A stretch of DNA of 11,415 nt, taken from contig DJYL01000227.1 of NCBI GenBank assembly GCA_002448495.1, positions 1-11,415 on the forward strand, written 5' to 3'. The position numbers were made by a program, and so were the translations under genes. Positions 1-7,432 of this stretch are shown in pieces (position 1 is the stretch's first letter; each line of letters opens with the position of its first letter). This stretch comes from Pseudoselenomonas ruminantium (lineage in GTDB: Bacteria; Bacillota; Negativicutes; Selenomonadales; Selenomonadaceae). Under the pieces are notes generated by a model that was not told where the DNA came from, did no database searches, and worked only from the letters and a program-made list of their open reading frames with translations.

Positions 1-80
1 TCTGCATAGCTGCTTTCCAACATTTTCATCTGCTCCAACTGCTGCAAAGCTTCCCGTACTGGTCGTTTTACATCTTTCAT
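1..80 (-). CDS. Partial hypothetical protein, N-terminal 26 residues
   Basis: The reverse strand reads ATG at 80-78 followed by an open frame running off the left edge (MKDVKRPVREALQQLEQ...). A strong Shine-Dalgarno sequence (GGGAGG, reverse strand, 94-89) sits 8 bases before the ATG, so this start is credible. The visible residues are charged and helix-prone, with no signal peptide or membrane segment. I do not recognise the family from 26 residues. The gene is divergent from cydA, so it might be co-regulated with or regulate the cyd operon, but nothing in the visible part shows that. Confidence 0.6.
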   Translation of the reverse strand, partial: MKDVKRPVREALQQLEQMKMLESSYA

Positions 81-230
81 GGCTTTATCCTCCCTGCTCT
101 AAATTACTTCTCTTTAGCTATATTCTTTATTTTCCGTTTAATACCTTCTGCATGTCACAACTTTTTTCTCCCGTTAGAGGGTTTTATCATCTATATCGCG
201 AATATTCTCACTAAGAAGTAATCTTGCATA
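81..230. promoter_or_regulatory. Divergent intergenic region upstream of cydA and the left-edge gene
   Basis: These roughly 150 AT-rich bases lie between two divergent genes and must hold both promoters. I looked for sigma-70 hexamer pairs and found only weak ones, such as TATCAT at 185-190 with a poor upstream hexamer. A single TCACAA half-site at 155-160 resembles half of a Rex operator, but the matching inverted half is absent. No FNR-type TTGAT-N4-ATCAA palindrome and no strong hairpin was seen. It is listed by position and necessity, not by a recognised motif. Confidence 0.35.
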
Positions 231-239
231 TAGGAGGGA
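231..239 (+). promoter_or_regulatory. Ribosome binding site that fixes the cydA start
   Basis: TAGGAGGGA contains GGAGG at 233-237, 7 bases before ATG 245. An in-frame TTG at 224 would extend the protein by seven residues, but it lies upstream of this site, would translate through it, and has no site of its own. The ATG is therefore the start. Confidence 0.85.
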
Positions 240-244
240 TTTAT

Positions 245-1621
245 ATGGACGCTTTACTCTTGTCGCGATGGCAGTTCGCCATCACGACAATTTACCACTT
301 TCTCTTTGTTCCGCTGACATTGGGACTCACCATCTGGGTGGCTTTACTGGAAACTTGCTATGTACGCACAAAACGCCCGCATTGGAAGGAACCTTGCCGC
401 CAGCTGGTAAAGTTCTTTGGTACATTATTCCTGATCAACTTCAGTTTGGGCGTAGTCACTGGCATCGTACAGGAATTTCATTTTGGCATGAACTGGTCCG
501 AATATTCCCGCTTTATGGGAGATATTTTCGGTGCACCGCTGGCCCTTGAAGCCCTGACCGCCTTTTTTCTGGAATCTACCTTTCTGGGAATCTGGATGTT
601 TGGCTGGGATAAGCTTTCCCCAAAAGTACACTGTCTCTGTGCCTGGCTGATTGCCATTGGCAGCAATTTATCTGCATTCTGGATTCTGGTGGCCAACTCT
701 TTCATGCAGCACCCCGTCGGCTATGTCGTTCAAAACGGGCGTGCCGAAATGAATGATTTTCTCGCGTTAGTCACCAATCCCTATGTAGTAGGAGAATACT
801 CCCATGCTCTATTCTCCGGCATAACCAGCGCTGGTCTTTTGGTATTGGCAGTGTCCGCCTGGAAATATGTTCACGATGAAAAATCCCGCAACGCTTTCCG
901 TCATACATTAAAAGCCGGTGCAATCTATCTGGCTATCGGTGTCCTTGGCGTAATGGGCAGCGGCCATATGCACACGCAATATCTGGCTGAAGCCAATCCC
1001 ATGAAGCTGGCCTCCATGGAAGCCCTTTGGGAAGATGCTGATCCGGCTCCCTTTGCCGTGATGGCTGTCATTGACCAGAATAACCATAAAAACGCTTGCG
1101 AAATCAAAATTCCTGCCCTGTTTTCCTTAATGCTCTACAATAAGCCAGAAGGAGAAGTTAAGGGCATCAACACGATAAACGCAGAAATGACTGCCAAATA
1201 CGGCAATGGCGATTACCGCCCGGATGTCTTGGGAATGTTCTGGTCTTTCCGCATTATGGTTGCCTGTGGTGGAGCCATGCTGTTAATCGCATTTGCCGTG
1301 GCGGCTCTGTCTCACTTAAACCGGTTGGAACAATATCCCTGCCTGTTGAAAATACTGCCCTTGACGCTCCCCCTGCCTTTTCTGGCCAATACCGCTGGCT
1401 GGTTCGTTGCAGAAGGCGGACGTCAGCCCTGGATTGTCGTAGGCTTGCAAAAAACAGCCGATGCGTTATCCCCCAATCTTACCGGTCTGGAAGTTTTTTT
1501 AACTATGACGGGCTTTACTCTGCTCTATCTGCTGCTGATTATTGCCGCACTTTATGTGGCCATACGTTACATAAAGAAAACTTCCATTCCTTTGGAATCT
1601 CATGAAGGGAGGGACGCATAA
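245..1621 (+). CDS. cydA: Cytochrome bd quinol oxidase subunit I (CydA)
   Basis: This 458-residue multi-pass membrane protein is the quinol-oxidising, heme-bearing subunit of cytochrome bd, which reduces O2 to water. The N-terminus RWQFAITTIYHFLFVPLTLG is a CydA hallmark. By alignment from memory to E. coli CydA, His18 matches the heme b595 ligand His19, His187 and Met338 (in FRIMVACG) match the heme b558 ligands His186 and Met393, Glu102 and Glu110 match the conserved Glu99 and Glu107, and Lys254 and Glu259 match the quinol-site Lys252 and Glu257. GWFVAEGGRQPW at 385-396 is also conserved. At 458 residues against about 522 in E. coli, it lacks the long insertion in the Q-loop, so it is the short Q-loop class. 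The start is ATG 245 after GGAGG. The stop overlaps the cydB ATG by one base (TAATG), so translation is probably coupled. Confidence 0.97.
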   Translation: MDALLLSRWQFAITTIYHFLFVPLTLGLTIWVALLETCYVRTKRPHWKEPCRQLVKFFGTLFLINFSLGVVTGIVQEFHFGMNWSEYSRFMGDIFGAPLALEALTAFFLESTFLGIWMFGWDKLSPKVHCLCAWLIAIGSNLSAFWILVANSFMQHPVGYVVQNGRAEMNDFLALVTNPYVVGEYSHALFSGITSAGLLVLAVSAWKYVHDEKSRNAFRHTLKAGAIYLAIGVLGVMGSGHMHTQYLAEANPMKLASMEALWEDADPAPFAVMAVIDQNNHKNACEIKIPALFSLMLYNKPEGEVKGINTINAEMTAKYGNGDYRPDVLGMFWSFRIMVACGGAMLLIAFAVAALSHLNRLEQYPCLLKILPLTLPLPFLANTAGWFVAEGGRQPWIVVGLQKTADALSPNLTGLEVFLTMTGFTLLYLLLIIAALYVAIRYIKKTSIPLESHEGRDA

Positions 1622-2631
1622 TGGATTATCAGGTTATTTGGTTTATCCTTATCACCGTGCTCTTTACCGGATTCTTCTTCCTGGAAGGCTTTGACTACGG
1701 CGTGGGTATGCTGGCGCCCTTTGTCAGCAAACGTGAGGAAGACCGCAGCCTTATCCTGCGCACCATTGGTCCGGTATGGGACGGCAACGAAGTATGGATG
1801 ATTACGGCAGGCGGTGCCCTTTTTGCCGCCTTTCCCCATGTATATGCTACTATGTTCAGCACCTTTTATATGGCTCTGTTTCTGATGCTTGTGGCCTTGA
1901 TTCTCCGCGGTGTAGCCTTTGAACTGCGTACCAAGGAAAAATGTCCCTGCTGGCAGAAGCTATGGGATGCCGCCATCTTTATTGGCAGTATTGTTCCCGC
2001 ATTTCTCTGGGGTGTAGCGGTTACCGATTTGGCAGCCGGCCTGCCGATTGGCGAAAACATGGTCTATCAGGGAAATTTTCTCAATCTGCTGAGTCCTTAC
2101 TCCATTTGCGGTGGCATGGTCTTTGTCCTTGTCTTTGCTTACCATGGCGCTTCCTTCCTGCAGCTGCGGCTGGCAGATAAGGGGCTCCTCTACCGGATAC
2201 AGGATTTGGGCAAATGTGCAGGCAGCCTTGCCGCCATCGCCTATGTGCTCTACTTAATCCTTACTTGGCAAAACACCGATCTTCTCGCCCGTCCCTGTGC
2301 AATGGGACTCTTTATTGCCACGGCTGTATTCTTCCTGTTAAGCTTGTTCCTCTTTATGAAAACGCCCGGCAAGTACAGCTTCGTACTCGGCTCATTGGCA
2401 ATCGCTAGTGTAACCTTGGGATTCTTTGCCGGCATGTTTCCCCGGCTTATGGTTTCCAGTCTCAGCCCAGACTGGAGCCTGACTATTACCAACGCTTCCT
2501 CCACTGAGTACACCCTGTCCATTATGACGGTGGCCGCTTTCGTACTGGTGCCTGTCGTCCTTGTCTATCAGATTTGGACTTACTACATCTTCCGCAAGCG
2601 TATAACCACCAGCGATGTTTCCCATTACTGA
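1621..2631 (+). CDS. cydB: Cytochrome bd quinol oxidase subunit II (CydB)
   Basis: This 336-residue multi-pass membrane protein is the second core subunit of the bd oxidase. Family motifs are in order: EGFDYGVGML at 22-31 (Asp25 matches E. coli Asp29, from memory), GPVWDGNEVWMITAGGALFA at 50-69 (Trp53 and Asp54), RGVAFELR at 96-103, GIFIGS-like AIFIGSIVP at 118-126, MFPRLM at 272-277, and the C-terminal signature NASSTEYTLS followed by PVVLVYQIWTYYIFRKRI. The length fits the shorter CydB proteins of Gram-positive bacteria. The start is ATG 1621, sharing one base with the cydA stop. A GGGAGGG site at 1607-1613 lies inside the end of cydA. There is no sign of truncation or frameshift. Confidence 0.97.
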   Translation: MDYQVIWFILITVLFTGFFFLEGFDYGVGMLAPFVSKREEDRSLILRTIGPVWDGNEVWMITAGGALFAAFPHVYATMFSTFYMALFLMLVALILRGVAFELRTKEKCPCWQKLWDAAIFIGSIVPAFLWGVAVTDLAAGLPIGENMVYQGNFLNLLSPYSICGGMVFVLVFAYHGASFLQLRLADKGLLYRIQDLGKCAGSLAAIAYVLYLILTWQNTDLLARPCAMGLFIATAVFFLLSLFLFMKTPGKYSFVLGSLAIASVTLGFFAGMFPRLMVSSLSPDWSLTITNASSTEYTLSIMTVAAFVLVPVVLVYQIWTYYIFRKRITTSDVSHY

Positions 2632-2652
2632 TTCCTACATAGAAAGGCAGTT

Positions 2653-4305
2653 ATGATTCCACCACGTTTCAATCTCTATTGGCAAAAGGATAAACGAACT
2701 ATACTCCTCCTTTCACTGGAGCAGCTCATCACCACAGCACTCTATACCGGTGCCATGGCAGCCCTAAGTGCTATCGTCAATGCGGTCTTTTTAGCTGATA
2801 AAGCCATTGCTGAAGCAGCACCAGTTTTGCTGGTGCTGCTTCTCTTGCTTATCGGCAGGGAAATAACCCTCTATCTGCAAAAAAAAGCCCGGCATAAAGC
2901 TTCACAAAACTTCCGTCAGCAAATTCGGCAAAAGCTTCATCGCCAAGGCCTGCAAAATCCTCTGGCTGCCAGTGACAGTTCAGAACTTCTTACACTCGCC
3001 TGTGAAAGCGCCGAAACTCTTGATGACGATTGGCAGCACCTTATCCCCACCGTGATTTCGCTGCTGACGGCAATCCCCTTCCTGTTGGCAGTCTTTGCTT
3101 TTCAGGACCTCATTACCGCTGCCATTTGCCTTATCACGCTCCCCATCGCCCCTTTCCTATTATACCTTTTAAGCAATCTGACTAAAATACGCAGTGAAAA
3201 GGCATGGCAAGCCATGCACGGCCTTACCCATGGTTTTTATGAGCTCCTGCAAGTTCTTCCTTTGCTCAAAATCGTCCAACAGGATAAGCAGCAACGTTTT
3301 GCTGCACAAAAATTAATTCAGGATTTTTCCAGCACCACCTTAAACGTATTGGAACAGGCCTTTTTAGCCAGCTTTGTACTGGAACTTATCACCACACTTG
3401 CCATTGCCCTGATTGCTGTATCCATTGGCCTGCGCCTGCTCAATGGAGAACTTTCCTTTGCCACGGGCTTCTTTCTCCTTCTTCTGCTGCCGGAATTTTA
3501 TCAGCCTCTGCGCCAATGCGGTACGGCCTTTCACACCACACTGAAGACCAACACCGCCGCCGAAAAAATTGCACAAGTTTTGCCGAAAGCGACCATGACA
3601 ATGGAGCATAGCCGCCATGAACAGCTGCCCGTTCCGCCCGCCATCAACATACGCCGGCTCTCTTTCACCTATCCGAACAGACACACCCCCACATGGCAGA
3701 ATTGCAATTTGACACTGCCTGCAGGAAAAGTCACTGTACTCACAGGCAGCAGCGGCTGTGGCAAGACCACTCTGCTCATGTTGATGGCCGGATTATATCC
3801 ACCTTCTGACGGTGGTATTTATCTGGAAGACCAGCTGCTCCACACCATGCACCCTGCCAGCCGGCAAAAACTGATTGGTTATCTGCCGCAGGACCCACAT
3901 CTTTTTCAAGGCACCCTGCAAGAAAACCTGCTTCTTTTTCAAACGGCACCAGCAGAGCGCTGCCTGCAAGCCTTACGTCTGGCTCAGTTGGAAGATTTCT
4001 TCCGGAAATTACCGCAAGGGCTGAACACCCCCTGCGGAAATAGCGGGCAAAAACTTTCCCAAGGGCAGTTAAAACGGCTCGGCCTTGCCCGCCTTATCCT
4101 GCAGAACAATCCGATTCTGCTGCTGGATGAACCCACCTCCGGATTGGACGAACTCACCGAAGCCAAAATTCTCCATACACTGGATGTTATGTCCAAGGGG
4201 CGTACTATGGTTATCATCAGCCATCATCCGGCTGTGCTAAACTTTGCCGACAACATCATTGATTTGCAAAATCACCGGCTCCAAGAGGAGAATACACTAT
4301 GCTAA
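2653..4305 (+). CDS. cydD: CydD, ABC transporter half for cytochrome bd assembly
   Basis: This 550-residue protein has an N-terminal transmembrane domain (about 1-310) fused to an ATPase domain (about 330-545). CydD pairs with CydC in a heterodimeric inner-membrane exporter required for cytochrome bd maturation. It has been described as a cysteine/glutathione exporter and, more recently, as a heme transporter. PEFYQPLR at 280-287 closely matches PEFFQPLR of E. coli CydD and identifies this half. ATPase motifs are Walker A GSSGCGKT at 365-372, Q-loop Gln413, Walker B LLLDEP with Asp492 and Glu493, D-loop SGLD at 496-499, and H-loop His524. The signature is LSQGQ (468-472), not LSGGQ; E. coli CydD is also degenerate here (LSVGQ). 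It starts 21 bases after cydB behind AAAGG at 2643-2647. In Bacillus naming, this first half is called CydC. Confidence 0.92.
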   Translation: MIPPRFNLYWQKDKRTILLLSLEQLITTALYTGAMAALSAIVNAVFLADKAIAEAAPVLLVLLLLLIGREITLYLQKKARHKASQNFRQQIRQKLHRQGLQNPLAASDSSELLTLACESAETLDDDWQHLIPTVISLLTAIPFLLAVFAFQDLITAAICLITLPIAPFLLYLLSNLTKIRSEKAWQAMHGLTHGFYELLQVLPLLKIVQQDKQQRFAAQKLIQDFSSTTLNVLEQAFLASFVLELITTLAIALIAVSIGLRLLNGELSFATGFFLLLLLPEFYQPLRQCGTAFHTTLKTNTAAEKIAQVLPKATMTMEHSRHEQLPVPPAINIRRLSFTYPNRHTPTWQNCNLTLPAGKVTVLTGSSGCGKTTLLMLMAGLYPPSDGGIYLEDQLLHTMHPASRQKLIGYLPQDPHLFQGTLQENLLLFQTAPAERCLQALRLAQLEDFFRKLPQGLNTPCGNSGQKLSQGQLKRLGLARLILQNNPILLLDEPTSGLDELTEAKILHTLDVMSKGRTMVIISHHPAVLNFADNIIDLQNHRLQEENTLC

Positions 4306-5861
4306 AAGAATTATTGTTTTTGCTCCACCCTCTTGATATTTTACTGCTCCTGCTGCTCAGCCTTTCGGCCCTGTTGTCCAATCTCGGCTTGCTGGGGGCT
4401 TCTGCCTGGCTTGTCAGTTCTGCCGCCCTGCAGCCCCCCTTATTTGCCCTGACGCTGGGCATAACGGCTGTTCGGGCCTTGGGTATTGCCAGAGCATTGC
4501 TGCGTTATGGCGAGCGTTATTTTACGCACAAAAGTGCCTTTTCGATTCTGGACTCACTGCGGCTTCACCTTTACGATAAAGCCCGCATTCTTGCCGGAAC
4601 TCCTCACACAGCCAAAAATAAAAACACATTTTTAAGCGATTTATTGTCCAATGCGGATATTCTGCAGGAATTTCTGCTGCGCGGAATTCTGCCCCCTATT
4701 GTTGTCCTATGTGCCACGCTGCTTGTTGCCTTATTTCTCAGGCCTGTACTTTCCTACGTTGTCTTAATTTTGCCCCTCCTCTATCTCGTTCATTGCCTGC
4801 CTTTATGGATAAAGCCCCATCTTTACACAGACAGCCGCTATCGAAACCAGCTGCTGGATTTTGCGCAGGGTATTCCAGAATTATTGCTGGCAGGGAGCCT
4901 GAATACAGCTGTGGCAAAACTCAACAAAACCGCAAAACATTGGCAAATCCACCAACAACACGATAAGACCCTTACAGACAGGCTGGATTTTCTTTTGGGA
5001 ATACTGCGTATTTTTGCCTTTTTTTTGCTCTTTATCCTTTTGCTATACGCCCTTCAACAAGGGCAGATTGATGGCATTTCCCTATCCGTCTGGCTTTTGG
5101 TGCTGCTGGCATTTTTTAACGAACTTGCCGTTCTGCCCACAGCTGCCCGGCAATTCCGTCAGGCACAAATTGCCTCCGATTGCCTGCAAGCACCGGCTGA
5201 ATCAGCCTGCACCAATGAAGTGTCCCCTTCCGATAAGCTGCTCACCGTTTCCGGTCTTGGTTTCCACTATCCGCAGGGAATGCCGGTCTTTTCTTCCCTG
5301 AATTTTTCCATCACCGCCGGCTGTCATACAGCAATTATCGGTGACAGTGGCTGCGGCAAGACCACTTTAGCCTGTCTTTTAGCCGGACTTTGGCAGCCCA
5401 CAGAGGGAAGCATACATTACGGTTCCTCTCTGCGCCCCTTCATCTGCACCATTCCGCAGGGCAGTTTCCTTTTCTCTGCGTCCATCAGGGAGAACTTTTC
5501 GCGCCTCCAGCCTGCTGCCAGCGAAAAGGAAATCGTTCTTGCTCTGCAAACGGCACAACTTGCCCCAGTTATCGAAAAACTGCCTCAAGGAATGGATACC
5601 CCGCTCGGAGAAAATGCCTGTTCGCTTTCCGGAGGTGAGCGCAACCGTCTGATTAGTGCCCTTATTCTGGTAAGTTCTGCCCCGGTTCTCCTTTTTGATG
5701 AACCAACTGCCGGACTTGACCGGCAAACGGCGGATAAACTGCTGACAGCCATTCTTGACCGGGCTGAGCTGACGGGGCAGACGATAATCCTGATTACCCA
5801 CGATATGCCGCAATTATCCCGCTTCTCACAAGTGATAAAGCTCACCCCATCGCAAACTTAA
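4299..5861 (+). CDS. cydC: CydC, ABC transporter half for cytochrome bd assembly
   Basis: This 520-residue partner of CydD has a membrane domain at about 1-290 and an ATPase domain at about 313-518. RYGERYFTH at 69-77 aligns with RYFERLVSH of E. coli CydC, so His77 matches His85, which I recall as the heme ligand in the E. coli CydDC structure, and Arg73 matches Arg81. This fixes which half is CydC. ATPase motifs are intact: Walker A GDSGCGKT at 348-355, Q-loop Gln387, canonical signature LSGGE at 443-447, Walker B LLFDEP with Asp467 and Glu468, and H-loop His501. Its ATG overlaps the end of cydD by 7 bases, with AGAGGAG at 4284-4290 as the ribosome site. At 520 residues it is shorter than the roughly 573 of E. 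coli. No terminator hairpin follows it, so some read-through into the next gene is possible. Confidence 0.93.
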   Translation: MLKELLFLLHPLDILLLLLLSLSALLSNLGLLGASAWLVSSAALQPPLFALTLGITAVRALGIARALLRYGERYFTHKSAFSILDSLRLHLYDKARILAGTPHTAKNKNTFLSDLLSNADILQEFLLRGILPPIVVLCATLLVALFLRPVLSYVVLILPLLYLVHCLPLWIKPHLYTDSRYRNQLLDFAQGIPELLLAGSLNTAVAKLNKTAKHWQIHQQHDKTLTDRLDFLLGILRIFAFFLLFILLLYALQQGQIDGISLSVWLLVLLAFFNELAVLPTAARQFRQAQIASDCLQAPAESACTNEVSPSDKLLTVSGLGFHYPQGMPVFSSLNFSITAGCHTAIIGDSGCGKTTLACLLAGLWQPTEGSIHYGSSLRPFICTIPQGSFLFSASIRENFSRLQPAASEKEIVLALQTAQLAPVIEKLPQGMDTPLGENACSLSGGERNRLISALILVSSAPVLLFDEPTAGLDRQTADKLLTAILDRAELTGQTIILITHDMPQLSRFSQVIKLTPSQT

Positions 5862-5863
5862 TA

Positions 5864-5892
5864 TTGGTTTTTCCAGATGCCTATGGTAGAAT
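5864..5892 (+). promoter_or_regulatory. Predicted sigma-70-type promoter of the CNNM gene
   Basis: TTGGTT at 5864-5869 and TAGAAT at 5887-5892 are separated by 17 bases. A TG at 5884-5885 makes an extended -10 (TGGTAGAAT). This gives a leader of about 30 bases before the gene, which suggests it is transcribed on its own as well as possibly by read-through from cydC. The call rests on motif match only. Confidence 0.6.
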
Positions 5893-5910
5893 ATTATTGA
5901 TTATTTTTTA

Positions 5911-5919
5911 AGGATGTGA
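5911..5919 (+). promoter_or_regulatory. Ribosome binding site supporting a TTG start
   Basis: AGGATGTGA matches the ideal AGGAGGTGA in eight of nine positions and lies 7 bases before TTG 5927. The ATG inside it (5914) is followed at once by TGA, so it cannot be the start. Confidence 0.7.
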
Positions 5920-5926
5920 CTTTTCG

Positions 5927-7243
5927 TTGGACAGTTCTGACACAGGTTTATTATTGTTACTGATGATAATTTTGCTGACGGCGCTAGGCTTTTTTTCCTT
6001 GATGGAAACCGCTATTGCCGAAAGCCACCGCAGCAAATTGGAAAAAATGCAGGAAGATGGGGCCTCCGCTGCCGCCAAGGTTCTTGACCTTTTGGAACAG
6101 AATGACCGCATGCTGTCTCTATCCCAGATTGGCATTACCATGAGCAGTATCTTAATCGGTGTCTGTACCGGCGTACTGCTCGCGCCCAAGCTGGCCGAGC
6201 TTCTGCCTGTTCCTCATGCGCAAGCCTTCTCCCTGATTGTCAGCGTGCTCCTGATTACCTATATTGCACTGCTGTTTGGAGAATTTTTACCCAAGAAAAC
6301 AGCTCAACAGAAGCCAGAAGCCATGCTTCTGAAGTATCATGGCATTATGCGTCTGCTGGCCAGAATTACCCGTCCCTTTATTTCCCTGCTCGCGGGTGCT
6401 GCCAATATGATTCTCTTGATTTTGGGCATCAATCCTGATGCAGCAGACACCGTCACCGAAGACGAAGTCAAGGATTTGATTGAACAGGGAACCGAAGACG
6501 GCACCTTCGAAAAAACGGAGCAGGCCATGGTGGACAAGATTTTCCATCTCAGCGACCAGACCGCCTACGCCCTCATGACCCCCCGCACGCAAATGCTATG
6601 GCTGGACTTATCCGATTCTCTTTGGGAGAATATGCGGCTTATCCGGGAAACCCCTCAGGATATATTTCCCGTTGGGCGGGACAGTTTAGACGATTTTTGC
6701 GGGGTGCTCTATGCCAAGGATTTGCTCAACGCAACACTGGCTCATGAGGTGCTGGACTTATCCCAGTATATCCGCAAACCTCTCTTTATCCCCCGCTCTA
6801 TGGAAACATTCCGCGTACTGAAGCAATTCCGTACTACCGGCGTTCACGAAGCCATGGTACTGGATGAGTACGGCGGTGTTATCGGCTTTTTGACGATGGA
6901 TGATATCCTGCAGGAAATTGCAGGGGTTTCCTTTGCCGCTCATGAAGAAGAAACCGCCCAGCTTACCCCACGGGATGAAAACAGCTGGCTGGTAGACGGC
7001 CTCTATGATATCGATGATTTCAAAGCACGCTTCTCCATCGAGGAACTGCCGGATGAAGACCATGACCATTATCAGACCATGGGAGGCTTTTTAACCTCCT
7101 ACTTTGGCTATATTCCCAAAGCGGGTGAACACATTGACTGGCAGGACTTCACCTTTGAAGTTGTGGATATGGATGGGGCGCGCATTGATAAAATTATGAT
7201 TATTAAAAAGAGTGCTGAAGAAACGGTTGTAGCAACTGAATAG
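5927..7243 (+). CDS. CNNM/CorC-family membrane protein (DUF21, CBS pair, CorC_HlyC)
   Basis: This 438-residue protein belongs to the family often labelled 'hemolysin' or CorB/CorC. Studied members export Mg2+ or other divalent cations across the cytoplasmic membrane. The N-terminal CNNM (DUF21) domain, about 1-175, has hydrophobic segments near 7-25, 66-90, 99-118 and 148-167, the family motif ETAIAESHRSKLE at 27-39, and GEFLPKK at 118-124. A linker, TEDEVKDLIEQGTEDGTFEK (177-196), leads to paired CBS domains. These open with MTPRT at 217-221 and end with VLDEYGGVIGFLTMDDILQE at 311-330. A C-terminal CorC_HlyC domain spans about 350-426. The start is TTG, the only one with a good ribosome site. 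The substrate cannot be read from sequence. It sits just after cydC but has its own promoter, so a link to bd oxidase is not implied. Confidence 0.9.
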   Translation: MDSSDTGLLLLLMIILLTALGFFSLMETAIAESHRSKLEKMQEDGASAAAKVLDLLEQNDRMLSLSQIGITMSSILIGVCTGVLLAPKLAELLPVPHAQAFSLIVSVLLITYIALLFGEFLPKKTAQQKPEAMLLKYHGIMRLLARITRPFISLLAGAANMILLILGINPDAADTVTEDEVKDLIEQGTEDGTFEKTEQAMVDKIFHLSDQTAYALMTPRTQMLWLDLSDSLWENMRLIRETPQDIFPVGRDSLDDFCGVLYAKDLLNATLAHEVLDLSQYIRKPLFIPRSMETFRVLKQFRTTGVHEAMVLDEYGGVIGFLTMDDILQEIAGVSFAAHEEETAQLTPRDENSWLVDGLYDIDDFKARFSIEELPDEDHDHYQTMGGFLTSYFGYIPKAGEHIDWQDFTFEVVDMDGARIDKIMIIKKSAEETVVATE

Positions 7244-7275
7244 TTATAGTATTGCTTACATCTTGGTACTAAGAC

Positions 7276-7359
7276 GCCCGGTGGCCGGTAATATCTTTCC
7301 TTCGCTTAGACAAGCTTGTCAAACGCTGCGGAAAGATATCACCAGCCACCGGGCTTTTT
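7276..7359 (+). terminator. Large hairpin terminator after the CNNM gene
   Basis: A 25-base arm at 7276-7300 (starts GCCCGGTGGC) is the reverse complement of 7330-7354 (ends GCCACCGGGC) at 23 of 25 positions. The two C/A mismatches are at 7286 and 7290. The 29-base loop is 7301-7329, and TTTTT follows at 7355-7359. A GC-rich stem base next to a T run fits an intrinsic terminator for the plus-strand gene ending at 7243. The reverse strand has no T run. The stem is unusually long for a terminator. Confidence 0.7.
7309..7320. repeat. Perfect 12-base palindrome inside the hairpin loop
   Basis: GACAAGCTTGTC reads the same on both strands and lies in the loop of the large hairpin. It cannot fold fully by itself because it has no loop, but it could be a protein site or could pair between two RNA copies. 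No function is known. Confidence 0.6.
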
Positions 7360-7432
7360 GCGTACTTTTTACCTATGGTTATGCACCTTTTTTACGTGCT
7401 TTATGCTGCCTTTGTTGTTTTCTTATTCGTGC

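Noticed and set aside
155..160. TCACAA as a possible Rex redox-repressor half-site upstream of cydA
   Set aside because: Rex sites are inverted repeats, and no matching TTGTGA half lies at the right distance, so a six-base match alone is not evidence.
171..180. A possible small hairpin around CCCGTTAGAGGG upstream of cydA
   Set aside because: Only three base pairs can form, so it is not a credible structure.
5379..5813. A 144-codon minus-strand frame inside cydC
   Set aside because: It lies wholly within the ATPase domain of cydC, which has all its motifs intact, and it shows no ribosome site or recognisable product.
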